NCBI GenBank assembly: GCA_020629135.1
Contig: JAHDDX010000002.1
Coordinates: forward strand, 1 to 64,000
Direction of reading: 5' to 3'
DNA length: 64,000 nucleotides
Origin: Hellea sp.
GTDB taxonomy: Bacteria; Pseudomonadota; Alphaproteobacteria; Caulobacterales; Maricaulaceae
In this document: one piece after another, positions 38,756 to 48,129 of the stretch
Numbering within the stretch: the stretch's first letter is position 1
How the letters are laid out: every line of letters begins with the position of its first letter
Position numbers and translations under genes: made by a program
The notes under the pieces: model-generated
The model's database searches: none
Told to the model about the DNA's origin: nothing
The model's input: the letters and a program-made list of their open reading frames with translations, nothing else

Positions 38756-41700
38756 TTAGAAATCGTAAGACGCACCGAAACGGATTTCATAAGCGGAAGC
38801 GTCTTCGATAATCTCAAACGGTTGACCTGGTGCCAATGTTCTTGGGAAGCTTGGATTTCTCAAAACGCCCCACTCGTCATTTAACAAGTTGGTCAGGTTA
38901 TCGATAGTTACAAAAACTTTCGCGCGGTCATCTGCTCGAAGACCAGGGATTTCCTGAGAAATTTTCAGGTCAATTTTTGTCCAGCTTGGTCCAGTAAACT
39001 CATTTCTAGATGTCCCTTGTACAAGAATTGAATCTCCACCTAGGAACGGTGTGAAACGATATAAATCATTTGCAATGTCATTGTCATAGGTCCGGCTGTA
39101 AGGACGGCCTGAACTATGCTGCAAGAATGCGAAGAACCGTGTATCGTAGTCCTTCCAAAAATCCTTCTTGTAAGAAACCGATGTGGTGAAACGATGCTTA
39201 ATATTGTAGTTCGACGTCGAAAGAACTTCTTCCTGCGGGTCTAAGAAAGCGCGACTATTATAGTTCGAAAACGCTACTGAACTAGTCATAGGCTGAACGT
39301 CTTTCGCATCCGAATATGCGTAACCCATAGTTAATCCCCAGCCAGAATCCCACTTTTTCGAAGCCCCAATCGAAGCCACAAATGAACGGTTTGACAAATC
39401 ACTATTGGTGAGCGTGAAGCTATCCATTAGCGGGCTGTCATAATCCGGCACAGTGAATGTAACAGGCTGACCATTAGGGTCTTCCTGGCCAGTCACTGGA
39501 TCAATCAAGATTGTTGTCGTTCTTGTCCCGGCTAACTCCAGGTCTCCGCGTTTGATGATCGCCGTATTTTCACCATGTGACCACATTAAATCACCTTGGA
39601 ATAACCATTGGCCACCAAATAGGGACTCGCCCGTGTTGAAGTCGGGCCGCCATTCGCCACCAATTGCGAACTTCCAGTCAGATGGAATTTTGAACTCAGG
39701 GTCTAAATAGTTGATTTCAAAATTTCGACCTTGGCCTGAAGAAACACTATCATACATTTGCTGCGGAATAGCGTATCCAGGTGCATTCGGAACTCCACTC
39801 TCTGCCCCTGTATAGGCAAATGAGAACAAATCCAAACCATCATTCCGATCGCGCAATCTGTCACCGACTTGAGTAATGTTGTTGGCAGAATAGTTATTTG
39901 ACAACCAGACATTCGGGTTTCCGCCAGAATATCGACCGACACCACCTCGAATTTTTAACTCATCCGTTGCGTCCCAAGAAAATCCAAGGCGAGGCTGCAA
40001 AAGCCCCACACCGTCAAAGTTCTGAGCATTTGAGAACCCGTAATCTGCGACAAATCCGGGGTTTTCAGTTGGGAAATCACTTGATTCATACCAATCATAA
40101 CGAAGACCAGCAATAATGCTCAAATCGTCTTTGATTTGCCATTCGTCTTGCCCATAAACCGTGTTGATCGCGTAGCTCCAGTTGGCGGCCGCATCATTTG
40201 GATTATGTGAGGGTGCATTGTTATAATAGACTTCGCGTGCCAACCCATTTCTGAAGTTTTCGATAGCGGTTGCATTAACATTACGAAGTTCGTCAAATCT
40301 GATTTCTGTTTCAGTATGTTGAATGAACAAATTAAACAGGCTGAGATCTTTTCGCTCAATACCACCTGAGAATGTGTGGTTACCCATATCATAATCTGCA
40401 CGTAATGATAAATCGAGGAGGTCATAATTTAAATCGTTTGACTGACGACTGTCATCTCCACCGAGATAAACTGTGACATCACCCGTATCGATTTGAATTT
40501 CGCCAAAATCATTACCGCCAAGAGAAATCTGGCGATTGTCAAGCTCAAGATATCCGACACGTAATTCTGTTGAGAAGTTTTCCGTCCAATCAGAGTAAAG
40601 AGCTCCTACGTAAGATTCCAGCTTTGCTCCACGTTCATAAAGGTGATTGGAAAACTCGATTTCATTACTATCACCATCAGAACGAACGATATTAAATCCG
40701 TCATTATAATCGTAGGTAAATGATGCACGATGATTGTCGTTTATATTCCAATCAAGTTTCAACAATATCTTTTCGTCTTCATTGTCAAAACTGTTTGGAA
40801 TTGTGCCAGGCTCGTACCCGTATACGTTTCGTGCGATTTGGGCGATTTCATCAAGCTCCGCCTGAGAGACTTGAAAGGGCCCATTGCCGACAGCTTGGGT
40901 AGAAAAGGTATTGGCTCCCTCTAACTTTTCGTAAGCTGCATGGAAGAATAGTTTGTCTTTAATGATTGGACCGCCAATATTTATACCATAGCGAATTTCA
41001 TCAAAATCACTCGTGTCAAAACTGGTTGTAAGACCATCGACCTTACTGCCTCTAAGGCTATCATTTGTATAATCAATAAAAGCACCACCATGAAACTCGT
41101 TAGTTCCAGATTTGGTTACCGAGTTGATCGCGCAGGCCGTGAATCCACCGTATTTTACGTCAAATGGTGCAATCTCTACTGATACCTGCTCCAGCGCGTC
41201 ATACGGGAATGGCATACGCTCAGTTGGATATCCATTTGAGTTCAATCCAAAAGAGTCATTTACGGCAACCCCGTCCAATGTAATTGAGTTAAAACGGGAG
41301 CTTTGACCCACGCATTGCACTGAATTTATGTCGCCGCGACTTTCGTCAATATAAACCCGTGGGTCTAACCGGATAACATCCGCAATATTTCTGTTAATCG
41401 TAGGCGCATCTTCCAACTCCGTTAATCCAAAGCTAGCTGACGGCCCAACTGCAACATCTGCCAATACCTGACGCTGCGCGACTACAATGATTTCGTCAGT
41501 TTCAGCGCCGCTACCCAGAACGAAATTCAAATCCGAAGTTCCACCTAAAGACAGTGCCAGCCCCTCAACGCGCTCACCTTGAAATCCACTACTCGTAACT
41601 GAGACATCATAAAGTCCCGAAATCGGAAGGTTTCTTACGGTAAAATTTCCGCCTGAATCCGTTGTTGTTGCTCGGCTCAGTCCGGTCGCTGTGTTTACAA

Positions 41701-41869
41701 CTGTTACAGTTGCACCGCTGACCGTCGCGCCTGAATCTGTCGAAACCATACCGACAATATCAGACGTCGTGACCTGAGCAACAGCGGTTGCGCTTAGCGC
41801 CATAGTCATGGCCAGCGTACCTGTTGCGAAAACGCTGGAAAGCAAAGAAGTGCGTATTGTATTTTTCAT
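38756..41869 (-). CDS. TonB-dependent receptor with N-terminal carboxypeptidase-regulatory-like domain (Oar-like)
   Basis: Signal peptide from ATG 41869; SGATVTVVNTATGLSRATTTDSGGNFTVRNLPISGLYDV; plug and long beta-barrel. Confidence 0.93.
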   Translation of the reverse strand: MKNTIRTSLLSSVFATGTLAMTMALSATAVAQVTTSDIVGMVSTDSGATVSGATVTVVNTATGLSRATTTDSGGNFTVRNLPISGLYDVSVTSSGFQGERVEGLALSLGGTSDLNFVLGSGAETDEIIVVAQRQVLADVAVGPSASFGLTELEDAPTINRNIADVIRLDPRVYIDESRGDINSVQCVGQSSRFNSITLDGVAVNDSFGLNSNGYPTERMPFPYDALEQVSVEIAPFDVKYGGFTACAINSVTKSGTNEFHGGAFIDYTNDSLRGSKVDGLTTSFDTSDFDEIRYGINIGGPIIKDKLFFHAAYEKLEGANTFSTQAVGNGPFQVSQAELDEIAQIARNVYGYEPGTIPNSFDNEDEKILLKLDWNINDNHRASFTYDYNDGFNIVRSDGDSNEIEFSNHLYERGAKLESYVGALYSDWTENFSTELRVGYLELDNRQISLGGNDFGEIQIDTGDVTVYLGGDDSRQSNDLNYDLLDLSLRADYDMGNHTFSGGIERKDLSLFNLFIQHTETEIRFDELRNVNATAIENFRNGLAREVYYNNAPSHNPNDAAANWSYAINTVYGQDEWQIKDDLSIIAGLRYDWYESSDFPTENPGFVADYGFSNAQNFDGVGLLQPRLGFSWDATDELKIRGGVGRYSGGNPNVWLSNNYSANNITQVGDRLRDRNDGLDLFSFAYTGAESGVPNAPGYAIPQQMYDSVSSGQGRNFEINYLDPEFKIPSDWKFAIGGEWRPDFNTGESLFGGQWLFQGDLMWSHGENTAIIKRGDLELAGTRTTTILIDPVTGQEDPNGQPVTFTVPDYDSPLMDSFTLTNSDLSNRSFVASIGASKKWDSGWGLTMGYAYSDAKDVQPMTSSVAFSNYNSRAFLDPQEEVLSTSNYNIKHRFTTSVSYKKDFWKDYDTRFFAFLQHSSGRPYSRTYDNDIANDLYRFTPFLGGDSILVQGTSRNEFTGPSWTKIDLKISQEIPGLRADDRAKVFVTIDNLTNLLNDEWGVLRNPSFPRTLAPGQPFEIIEDASAYEIRFGASYDF

Positions 41870-41929
41870 GATGCCCTCAATGAATTTAAAGAAAGTGGGC
41901 GTCACCTGCGCCCGAACAGTTACAGTTGA

Positions 41930-41970
41930 ATATAAGTTTTGTGACGTTTTAATGACAATTGCGTCATTAA
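41930..41970 (-). promoter_or_regulatory. Candidate promoter of the TonB receptor with overlapping palindrome
   Basis: Minus-strand TTGTCA-17 nt-TTATAT (41958 down to 41930); palindrome TTAATGAC-AATTGC-GTCATTAA at 41949-41970. Confidence 0.5.
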
Positions 41971-42206
41971 ATTGTTGTAAAATATTTCGACGCCCTATCG
42001 CATTGATTTTACTAAATTTTTTGCATATGCAAAATTGCAACACTTCATAACTTTTTTTATGAATTAGATTGGCGCGGTGATTTAACGACGGCCAGAAAGG
42101 AATTGCCGCGAATCGCTTATCGCAGGCGATTCTTACCAAGATTTCACTTAGATAAATGAATTCTAACCGCCCTATTCAGCTTGGGTTCAATTGCAATCTG
42201 TATAAA

Positions 42207-42383
42207 GGTCCTTGCGTGCGTCCCCTCTGTGACGTCCCTAACCCCCCAAGGGTGGCTGATGAAAATTTCCCCGGCCCACAGAACACGCAGCAGGGCGGGT
42301 GTCATTATATTCTCTCTCTCGTAATGACCCCGCGCCTGTCTAGTTTTAAAAGCGAAAACCCCGCCGCTAGGACGGGGTTTTGT
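42207..42383 (+). ncRNA. Candidate structured intergenic RNA
   Basis: Nested stems TGCGTG/CACGCA and TCTGTG/CACAGA, a GGCGGGTGTCATTA/TAATGACCCCGCGCC hairpin, then a terminator-like AAAACCCC/GGGGTTTT hairpin; strand uncertain. Confidence 0.3.
42355..42383. terminator. Bidirectional terminator downstream of LysM gene
   Basis: AAAACCCCG-CCGCTAGGA-CGGGGTTTT. Confidence 0.75.
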
Positions 42384-42402
42384 TGTTTAGTGAAATCGGC
42401 TT

Positions 42403-42858
42403 TTAAGCCATTTCAGTATTGTCAGACGGAATCCGCAAAACCTGACCCACATAAATTTTGTCAGGATGCTTTAACATTGGGCGGTTGGCCTCAAAGATTT
42501 CCTGATAACGGGATCCTTTTCCGTAATATTTTTTAGAAATCGCCCAGAGCGTATCGCCTGAAACAACTGTATGGAAAGCCGACGCATTGCCATCATCATC
42601 GGTTTCAATACCGTCTTCGACTTCGCCAACACCTTCAACATTACCAACAGCCAAGATGATTTTTTCTTTCATTTCCTGGGTTGCGGCCTTGCCGGAAACC
42701 TTAACCTTACCCTCGTCATCAACGTCAATTTGAATACCGTCTTTTTCAAGACCCATATCATCGACTTCTTTTTCAAGACGCTCTTTGGCTTCACGACCTT
42801 TAAATATTTTGCCTAAGCTACGCCCGGCCATTTTCACAAATGGAACTACTCCAAACAT
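42403..42858 (-). CDS. BON + LysM domain protein (Kbp/YgaU-like)
   Basis: KVKVSGKAATQEMKEKIILAVGNVEGVGEVED; TVVSGDTLWAISKKYYGKGSRYQEIFEANRPMLKHPDKIYVGQVLRIP. Confidence 0.93.
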   Translation of the reverse strand: MFGVVPFVKMAGRSLGKIFKGREAKERLEKEVDDMGLEKDGIQIDVDDEGKVKVSGKAATQEMKEKIILAVGNVEGVGEVEDGIETDDDGNASAFHTVVSGDTLWAISKKYYGKGSRYQEIFEANRPMLKHPDKIYVGQVLRIPSDNTEMA

Positions 42859-42885
42859 TTATATCTCCTCAATTTTGCAGAAAGC

Positions 42886-43245
42886 TTAGACTTCCTGCCA
42901 TAATTCTATCTTGATACCTTCGGGATCAATAAACCAGCCAAAAATACCATATTCGGTCTCTTCCACGTCACCAATTACAGTTGCCTTCCCTTTTTTGGCC
43001 ATTTCAATCAAAGTTCGGACGTCATCAACCCGCAAATTGATCATAAATCGATGTTCGGACGGATCCAAATAGGTTGAGTCGTCAGAAAACGGGCTCATCA
43101 TCGTAAAGCTTTTCCCATCGGCCTCCCACTGCATTGCGCCCCAATCCATAATGTCGACGCCCATAAAATCCGACCACCAGGCTCGGTAAGACTCCACATC
43201 TTTGCATTTGAAAAATACGCCGCCCAATCCCAAAACTTTCGCCAT
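42886..43245 (-). CDS. VOC family protein
   Basis: GGVFFKCKDVESYRAWWSDFMG...FGWFIDPEGIKIELWQ. Confidence 0.9.
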   Translation of the reverse strand: MAKVLGLGGVFFKCKDVESYRAWWSDFMGVDIMDWGAMQWEADGKSFTMMSPFSDDSTYLDPSEHRFMINLRVDDVRTLIEMAKKGKATVIGDVEETEYGIFGWFIDPEGIKIELWQEV

Positions 43246-43365
43246 ACTGCCTCTGTTCATGTTATTATTGTCACAGACACTATAACAGAGCTTGGCCTTT
43301 TAAGGGAAGCGGGCTATAGAGCGCCGCAAATCGACTCTTGTTAAAATATAAACCTGGAGGTCCCT

Positions 43366-43497
43366 ATGATGGGTCTTATTCAATCCGGCCTTAGCATTTT
43401 TGGCCTGTTTTCAATGAATCCGGCCATGGCTGCATTTTTCATGATCATTATTTTATTCGGCGGCATGAACCTGCTGGAATATAAGCGGTTCGATTAG
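43366..43497 (+). CDS. 43-aa small membrane protein (not in supplied ORF track)
   Basis: MMGLIQSGLSIFGLFSMNPAMAAFFMIIILFGGMNLLEYKRFD; preceded by GGAGG. Confidence 0.55.
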   Translation: MMGLIQSGLSIFGLFSMNPAMAAFFMIIILFGGMNLLEYKRFD

Positions 43498-43510
43498 GAC
43501 CTAATCTCTT

Positions 43511-44485
43511 ATGGGCATTGGACTGAGTTTTCTCCTACTTTTAGTGGGGATTGTGATCCTTATTTGGGCCGGCGACTGGATGGTACGCGGCGCGGCGGCG
43601 CTTGCACGTCATTGGGGCGTGCCCGCGCTCATCGTTGGCCTGACCATTGTTGCATTTGGGACATCTGCGCCTGAACTCGTTGTGGCCGTACAATCGGTTC
43701 TAAACGGCGCGAGCGAGCTCGCCTCAGGCAATATTGTCGGTTCCAATATCGCCAATGTCTTGCTGGCTTTAGGGGCCCCGGCCTTAATCATGGCCATTCC
43801 AACCAATATGCCGGGGGTTGCCCGCAATGCGATTGTTTGCGTAATTGCAACAGTTCTATTCATCCTCCTCGCCTTCATTCAAAACCCCTTACAAATCTGG
43901 CAGGGTGCCATCCTGTTTGGCGGCATTCTGATTTACCTGGTCTGGATGTTTCGTCTGGCAAAAATCGGGGCTGAAGACCCGATCCTGGCTGAAATGACGG
44001 AGCTCGACGAAGGCAAAGACGGCCTACCAACCTCAACCTGGTTATCCGCGACATATGTCGTTCTTGGCATAGTTGGCTTGATCTTCGGCGGGCATTTGAT
44101 CGTCGAACACGCGGTCAAAATCGCCTCCCATTTTGGCATCAGTGAGACGATAATCGGCTTGACGATAGTTGCTATCGGGACCTCGCTACCCGAAGTCGCA
44201 ACGGTTGTCGTGGCGGCTTATAGAGGGCATGCTGAAGTCGCGATTGGCAATGTCCTGGGATCAAATGTATTCAATCTATTCGCCGTCGGTGGCGCCGCCG
44301 CCTTGGCGGGCCCTGTCGTCGTCGAACGTCAACTCTTTGTTTTTGACATCTGGGTGATGCTGGCCGCGATCATAGCATTGCTGGTGTATATTTTCTCACG
44401 CCAACCCATTGGGCGCCGCACGGGCGCTGTTTTCCTGGTCGGTTATGCTCTATATTTGGCAGCGCTCGTTCGGGGTGTTATGTAG
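43511..44485 (+). CDS. Calcium/sodium antiporter family protein
   Basis: Duplicated alpha motifs TIVAFGTSAPELVVAV...GNIVGSNIANV and TIVAIGTSLPEVATVV...GNVLGSNVFNL. Confidence 0.95.
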   Translation: MGIGLSFLLLLVGIVILIWAGDWMVRGAAALARHWGVPALIVGLTIVAFGTSAPELVVAVQSVLNGASELASGNIVGSNIANVLLALGAPALIMAIPTNMPGVARNAIVCVIATVLFILLAFIQNPLQIWQGAILFGGILIYLVWMFRLAKIGAEDPILAEMTELDEGKDGLPTSTWLSATYVVLGIVGLIFGGHLIVEHAVKIASHFGISETIIGLTIVAIGTSLPEVATVVVAAYRGHAEVAIGNVLGSNVFNLFAVGGAAALAGPVVVERQLFVFDIWVMLAAIIALLVYIFSRQPIGRRTGAVFLVGYALYLAALVRGVM

Positions 44486-44491
44486 TCAGCT

Positions 44492-44872
44492 ATGGCCCAG
44501 CCTGACCTGACATTTGAAATCGAAAAGGATTTCCAGTTCGAAGCCGCTCATTATTTCGATCATGAGGGCGCGAATGACCTATTTCAGAAAATCCATGGCC
44601 ATTCATTTGCTGGAACCGTCCGCATAGAAGGCAAAGCCCAAGAAGATAAAGGCTGGATTCGCGATCTTTGGAAAATCGATCAAATCGTCAAAGAAGTTGT
44701 TGCGCCTCTTGATCATGCGGTCCTCAATGAAATTCCGGGCCTGGAACAGCCTGCGTTAGAACAGATTGCAGCCTGGATATTTGAAAAACTGGAACCCCGC
44801 CTGCCCGGCCTCGCCTGCGTCGAAGTCCGGCGCCCATCTTGTGGGGAACGCGCCCGTATCAGGCGTTCATGA
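44492..44872 (+). CDS. 6-pyruvoyl-tetrahydropterin synthase / 6-carboxytetrahydropterin synthase homolog
   Basis: FQFEAAHYFD...KIHGHSFAGTVRIEG...LDHAVLNE; catalytic Cys position not conserved. Confidence 0.85.
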   Translation: MAQPDLTFEIEKDFQFEAAHYFDHEGANDLFQKIHGHSFAGTVRIEGKAQEDKGWIRDLWKIDQIVKEVVAPLDHAVLNEIPGLEQPALEQIAAWIFEKLEPRLPGLACVEVRRPSCGERARIRRS

Positions 44873-45594
44873 ACCGCGCCGTATTAATAACTGGCGCCGC
44901 AACCCGGATTGGTCGGGTGATTGCCGAAGGGTTGGCGTCTGACGGCTGGGCGGTTATTGTCCATTATAATCGTTCTCGGGATAACGCCCAATCTGTCTTA
45001 GAGGCTATAAAGAAATCTGGCGGCACAGCCATTTCTGTTCAAGCGAATCTCAATGTGCCCTTCGAACTGAATTCCCTAATTGATAAGGCCCGGCTTGAAT
45101 TGGGCCGTCCGCTTACCGCTCTTATCAATAATGCATCTGTTTTTAACGCTGACCTGGCAACGGATTTCACCCCGGCATTGCTGGACCATCATTTAAACAT
45201 CAATCTGAATGCCCCCTTGGTTTTAACCCAGCATTTTGCGGCTCAACTCCAGGAAAATGAAGTCGGTGCAGTCATTAACATGATTGACCAGCGCGTACTT
45301 AAACCCGCCCCGTCTTATTTTACATATTCGATGTCTAAATCAGCCTTATATTGGGCGACGAAAACAATGGCACAATCTTTCGCGCCTCAAATTCGCGTAA
45401 ATGGTATCGGCCCCGGCCCGACATTGAAAAACCATATGCAGACCACAGCTGAATTTGAGGCCGAGGCAGGTTCAACCTTGCTCGGTGCCGGATCGCCGCC
45501 GGAAACGATTTTAGACGGCGTTAGATATCTGCTAACTGCCCAATCCGTGACCGGCCAAATGCTTGCAATCGACGGCGGACAACATCTCTCTTAA
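44869..45594 (+). CDS. SDR family oxidoreductase, PTR1/FolM-like pteridine reductase
   Basis: LITGAATRIGRVIAEGLASDGWAVIVHYNRS; YFTYSMSKSALYWATK; 4-nt ATGA overlap with the preceding gene. Confidence 0.85.
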   Translation: MNRAVLITGAATRIGRVIAEGLASDGWAVIVHYNRSRDNAQSVLEAIKKSGGTAISVQANLNVPFELNSLIDKARLELGRPLTALINNASVFNADLATDFTPALLDHHLNINLNAPLVLTQHFAAQLQENEVGAVINMIDQRVLKPAPSYFTYSMSKSALYWATKTMAQSFAPQIRVNGIGPGPTLKNHMQTTAEFEAEAGSTLLGAGSPPETILDGVRYLLTAQSVTGQMLAIDGGQHLS

Positions 45595-45638
45595 GCTTGG
45601 GCCTTGTACCCGTTCTGAATTAACCTAAGTTCGCAAAG

Positions 45639-47486
45639 ATGGAATCTGATGCGAAAATCTATGGCCCGACCCTCATTGCCGATGAAGTTTCGCGCCTGCC
45701 TGGCAAACCCGGTGTCTACCGCATGTATGATGAGCACGAACAAGTGCTTTATGTCGGCAAAGCCAAAAACCTGAAAAAGCGGGTCACCGCCTATACCAGC
45801 TATAAACGCCATCCTGTTCGTCTTCAGCGCATGATCCGCGCCACCCACCGTATGGAATTTGTCATCACAGAAAGTGAAACTGAAGCGCTCTTGCTGGAAG
45901 CGAGCCTGATTAAAAAGCTCAAACCGAGATATAATATCCTCCTTCGCGACGATAAGAGTTTTCCCTATATTCTCGTACGGAAAGATCACCCGGCGGCGCA
46001 AATCACCAAGCATCGCGGGGCACGTAAAATTAAAGGCAGTTATTACGGGCCGTTTGCCTCAGCCCATGCGGTCAATCGGACACTCGATACTTTGCAACGG
46101 ACGTTTCGCCTGCGCAATTGCTCGGACAGTATTTTTGATGCCCGCACCCGTCCCTGCATGCTCCATCAGATCAAACGCTGTGCGGCGCCCTGCACCGGAG
46201 AGATTTCTCAGGAAGATTATGACGGTCTAATCAATGATGCCGAAGACTTCCTCAATGGCAAATCAAGTGAGCTGCGCACACGCTTGCAAGATCAAATGAA
46301 GACAGCCTCCAAGGAACTTCGATTTGAGAAAGCGGCCGAAATCCGCGACCGCCTGCATGCCCTGTCACAGGTCGGCGGCTTGTCAGGCGGAATAACGCCA
46401 CTTACCTTTAAGGAAGGCGATGTAATCGGCATGTTTTCCGGCGGAGGGCAAACCTGCATACAGGTTTTTTTCTATCGCGCCGGTCAAAATTGGGGAAATA
46501 GCGCTTACTACCCCCGACACAGCAAAGATGATGATCCAGTCGATGTGTTGGACGCCTTTATTGCGCAGTTTTATACCAACAAACCAATTCCGAAGCAGAT
46601 TTTTGTTAGTCATAGGCTCCCAAGTAAATCCCTTTTGGAAACAGCATTGGGCGAACGATCAGGGCGTAAAATTACAGTGCGTGCCCCGCAAAAAGGGGAA
46701 AAAAAGGACCTTGTTAACCGCGCAATCAAAAACGCAGAAGCGGCGCTCGGGCGAAGGTTGGCTGAAAGCGCATCCCAGACAAAATTGCTCGCTGCAATCG
46801 CCGATACATTCGATTTGGAAGCCCCCCCTGAACGCATCGAAGTCTATGATAACAGTCATATCCAAGGCACGAATGCGATCGGCGCGTTCATCGTTGCCGG
46901 ACCCGATGGTTTCAATAAAAAAGAATATCGTACCTTCAACATTAAGGACGCCTCAACACAACCCGGCGATGACTACGCTATGATGCGCGAAGTTATGCGA
47001 CGGCGTTTCTCGCGCCTTATCAAAGAAGACGGCTGCATCTGGCCGGATCTTGTCCTGGTTGACGGCGGAAAGGGGCAATTATCTGCCGTCACCGAAACCC
47101 TCGAGGACCTCGGCGCATTGGACCGGACGACACTCGTTGCGATTGCCAAAGGTCCTGACAGAAATGCGGGGCGTGAAGTTTTTCACATGAACGACAGAGC
47201 CGAATTCACCCTTCCTCCCAGGACGCCCGTTCTCTATTACCTACAAAGACTACGAGACGAAGCTCATCGCTTTGCAATTGGGACGCATCGCGCTCGACGT
47301 AAAAAGCAGATGAAATCTAATCCATTGGATGGTATTAGTGGAATCGGACCAGGCCGGAAAAAAGCCTTACTGGCACATTTTGGCTCTGCTAAAGCCGTAC
47401 AAAACGCGTCGCGCGATGAGTTAGAACGTGTAGAGGGGGTGAGCGCAAAGCTCGCAGGAACAATATATGAATACTTCCACGAATGA
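45639..47486 (+). CDS. uvrC: Excinuclease ABC subunit C
   Basis: KPGVYRMYDEHEQVLYVGKAKNLKKRV; UvrC RNase H-like and HhH domains. Confidence 0.97.
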   Translation: MESDAKIYGPTLIADEVSRLPGKPGVYRMYDEHEQVLYVGKAKNLKKRVTAYTSYKRHPVRLQRMIRATHRMEFVITESETEALLLEASLIKKLKPRYNILLRDDKSFPYILVRKDHPAAQITKHRGARKIKGSYYGPFASAHAVNRTLDTLQRTFRLRNCSDSIFDARTRPCMLHQIKRCAAPCTGEISQEDYDGLINDAEDFLNGKSSELRTRLQDQMKTASKELRFEKAAEIRDRLHALSQVGGLSGGITPLTFKEGDVIGMFSGGGQTCIQVFFYRAGQNWGNSAYYPRHSKDDDPVDVLDAFIAQFYTNKPIPKQIFVSHRLPSKSLLETALGERSGRKITVRAPQKGEKKDLVNRAIKNAEAALGRRLAESASQTKLLAAIADTFDLEAPPERIEVYDNSHIQGTNAIGAFIVAGPDGFNKKEYRTFNIKDASTQPGDDYAMMREVMRRRFSRLIKEDGCIWPDLVLVDGGKGQLSAVTETLEDLGALDRTTLVAIAKGPDRNAGREVFHMNDRAEFTLPPRTPVLYYLQRLRDEAHRFAIGTHRARRKKQMKSNPLDGISGIGPGRKKALLAHFGSAKAVQNASRDELERVEGVSAKLAGTIYEYFHE

Positions 47487-48129
47487 CAAACAAGTCAAAA
47501 CCGGCGGAGCATTTGCCGATGGTTTGACGCTGATACGTTTTCTTTTAACGCCGATTGTCATGCTGGTTATTTTAAACGGCTGGCCGGCTAATCAAATGGC
47601 GATCCTGGCCTCTGTTCTTTTTACAATCGCTGCTCTTACTGATATTTTTGATGATCTGACGGGCGGCGCTTCGACATCTCGAGATCGCTCTTTGGGATGG
47701 TTTGATGATATCGCCGACACAGTCTTGGTAACCGGTTCTCTGGCTGCCATGTTGTGGGTCGTCTATCAGTCTGGCCAACTAGGCTGGGCCTTTGGCGTCC
47801 CTGCTTTGGTGTTGATCGGAAGAGAAGTAATCGTTGCGCTCGTCAAAGGACGTTCCCTGATCCGGCGGGAATGGCCGGTTACGTCTCTCGGTAATCTTCG
47901 AACATTTCTGACAATGCTTTCAGTCTGTTTGCTGATTGCTTCCCCCTGGCTAACAACCTGGATCGATTCAATTCGGGCCAGTGATGAAAATATCATGGGC
48001 ATTTATGACAGCAATGCGGGTTATGTCTGGATAACCGGCCAGGTTCTTTTATGGCTGGCTGCCCTACTCTCAGTTTATACGGGCATTCAAATCCTGTTTG
48101 GCAAATCTTCAGCAGCCAACGATGCCTGA
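47467..48129 (+). CDS. CDP-alcohol phosphatidyltransferase family protein with divergent motif
   Basis: LTDIFDDLTGGASTSRDRSLGWFDDIADT. Confidence 0.8.
   Translation: MNTSTNDKQVKTGGAFADGLTLIRFLLTPIVMLVILNGWPANQMAILASVLFTIAALTDIFDDLTGGASTSRDRSLGWFDDIADTVLVTGSLAAMLWVVYQSGQLGWAFGVPALVLIGREVIVALVKGRSLIRREWPVTSLGNLRTFLTMLSVCLLIASPWLTTWIDSIRASDENIMGIYDSNAGYVWITGQVLLWLAALLSVYTGIQILFGKSSAANDA

Noticed and set aside
42253-42275. CTGATGA string suggestive of a hammerhead ribozyme core
   Set aside because: No stem II plus GAAA core segment follows CTGATGA; only the heptamer matches.
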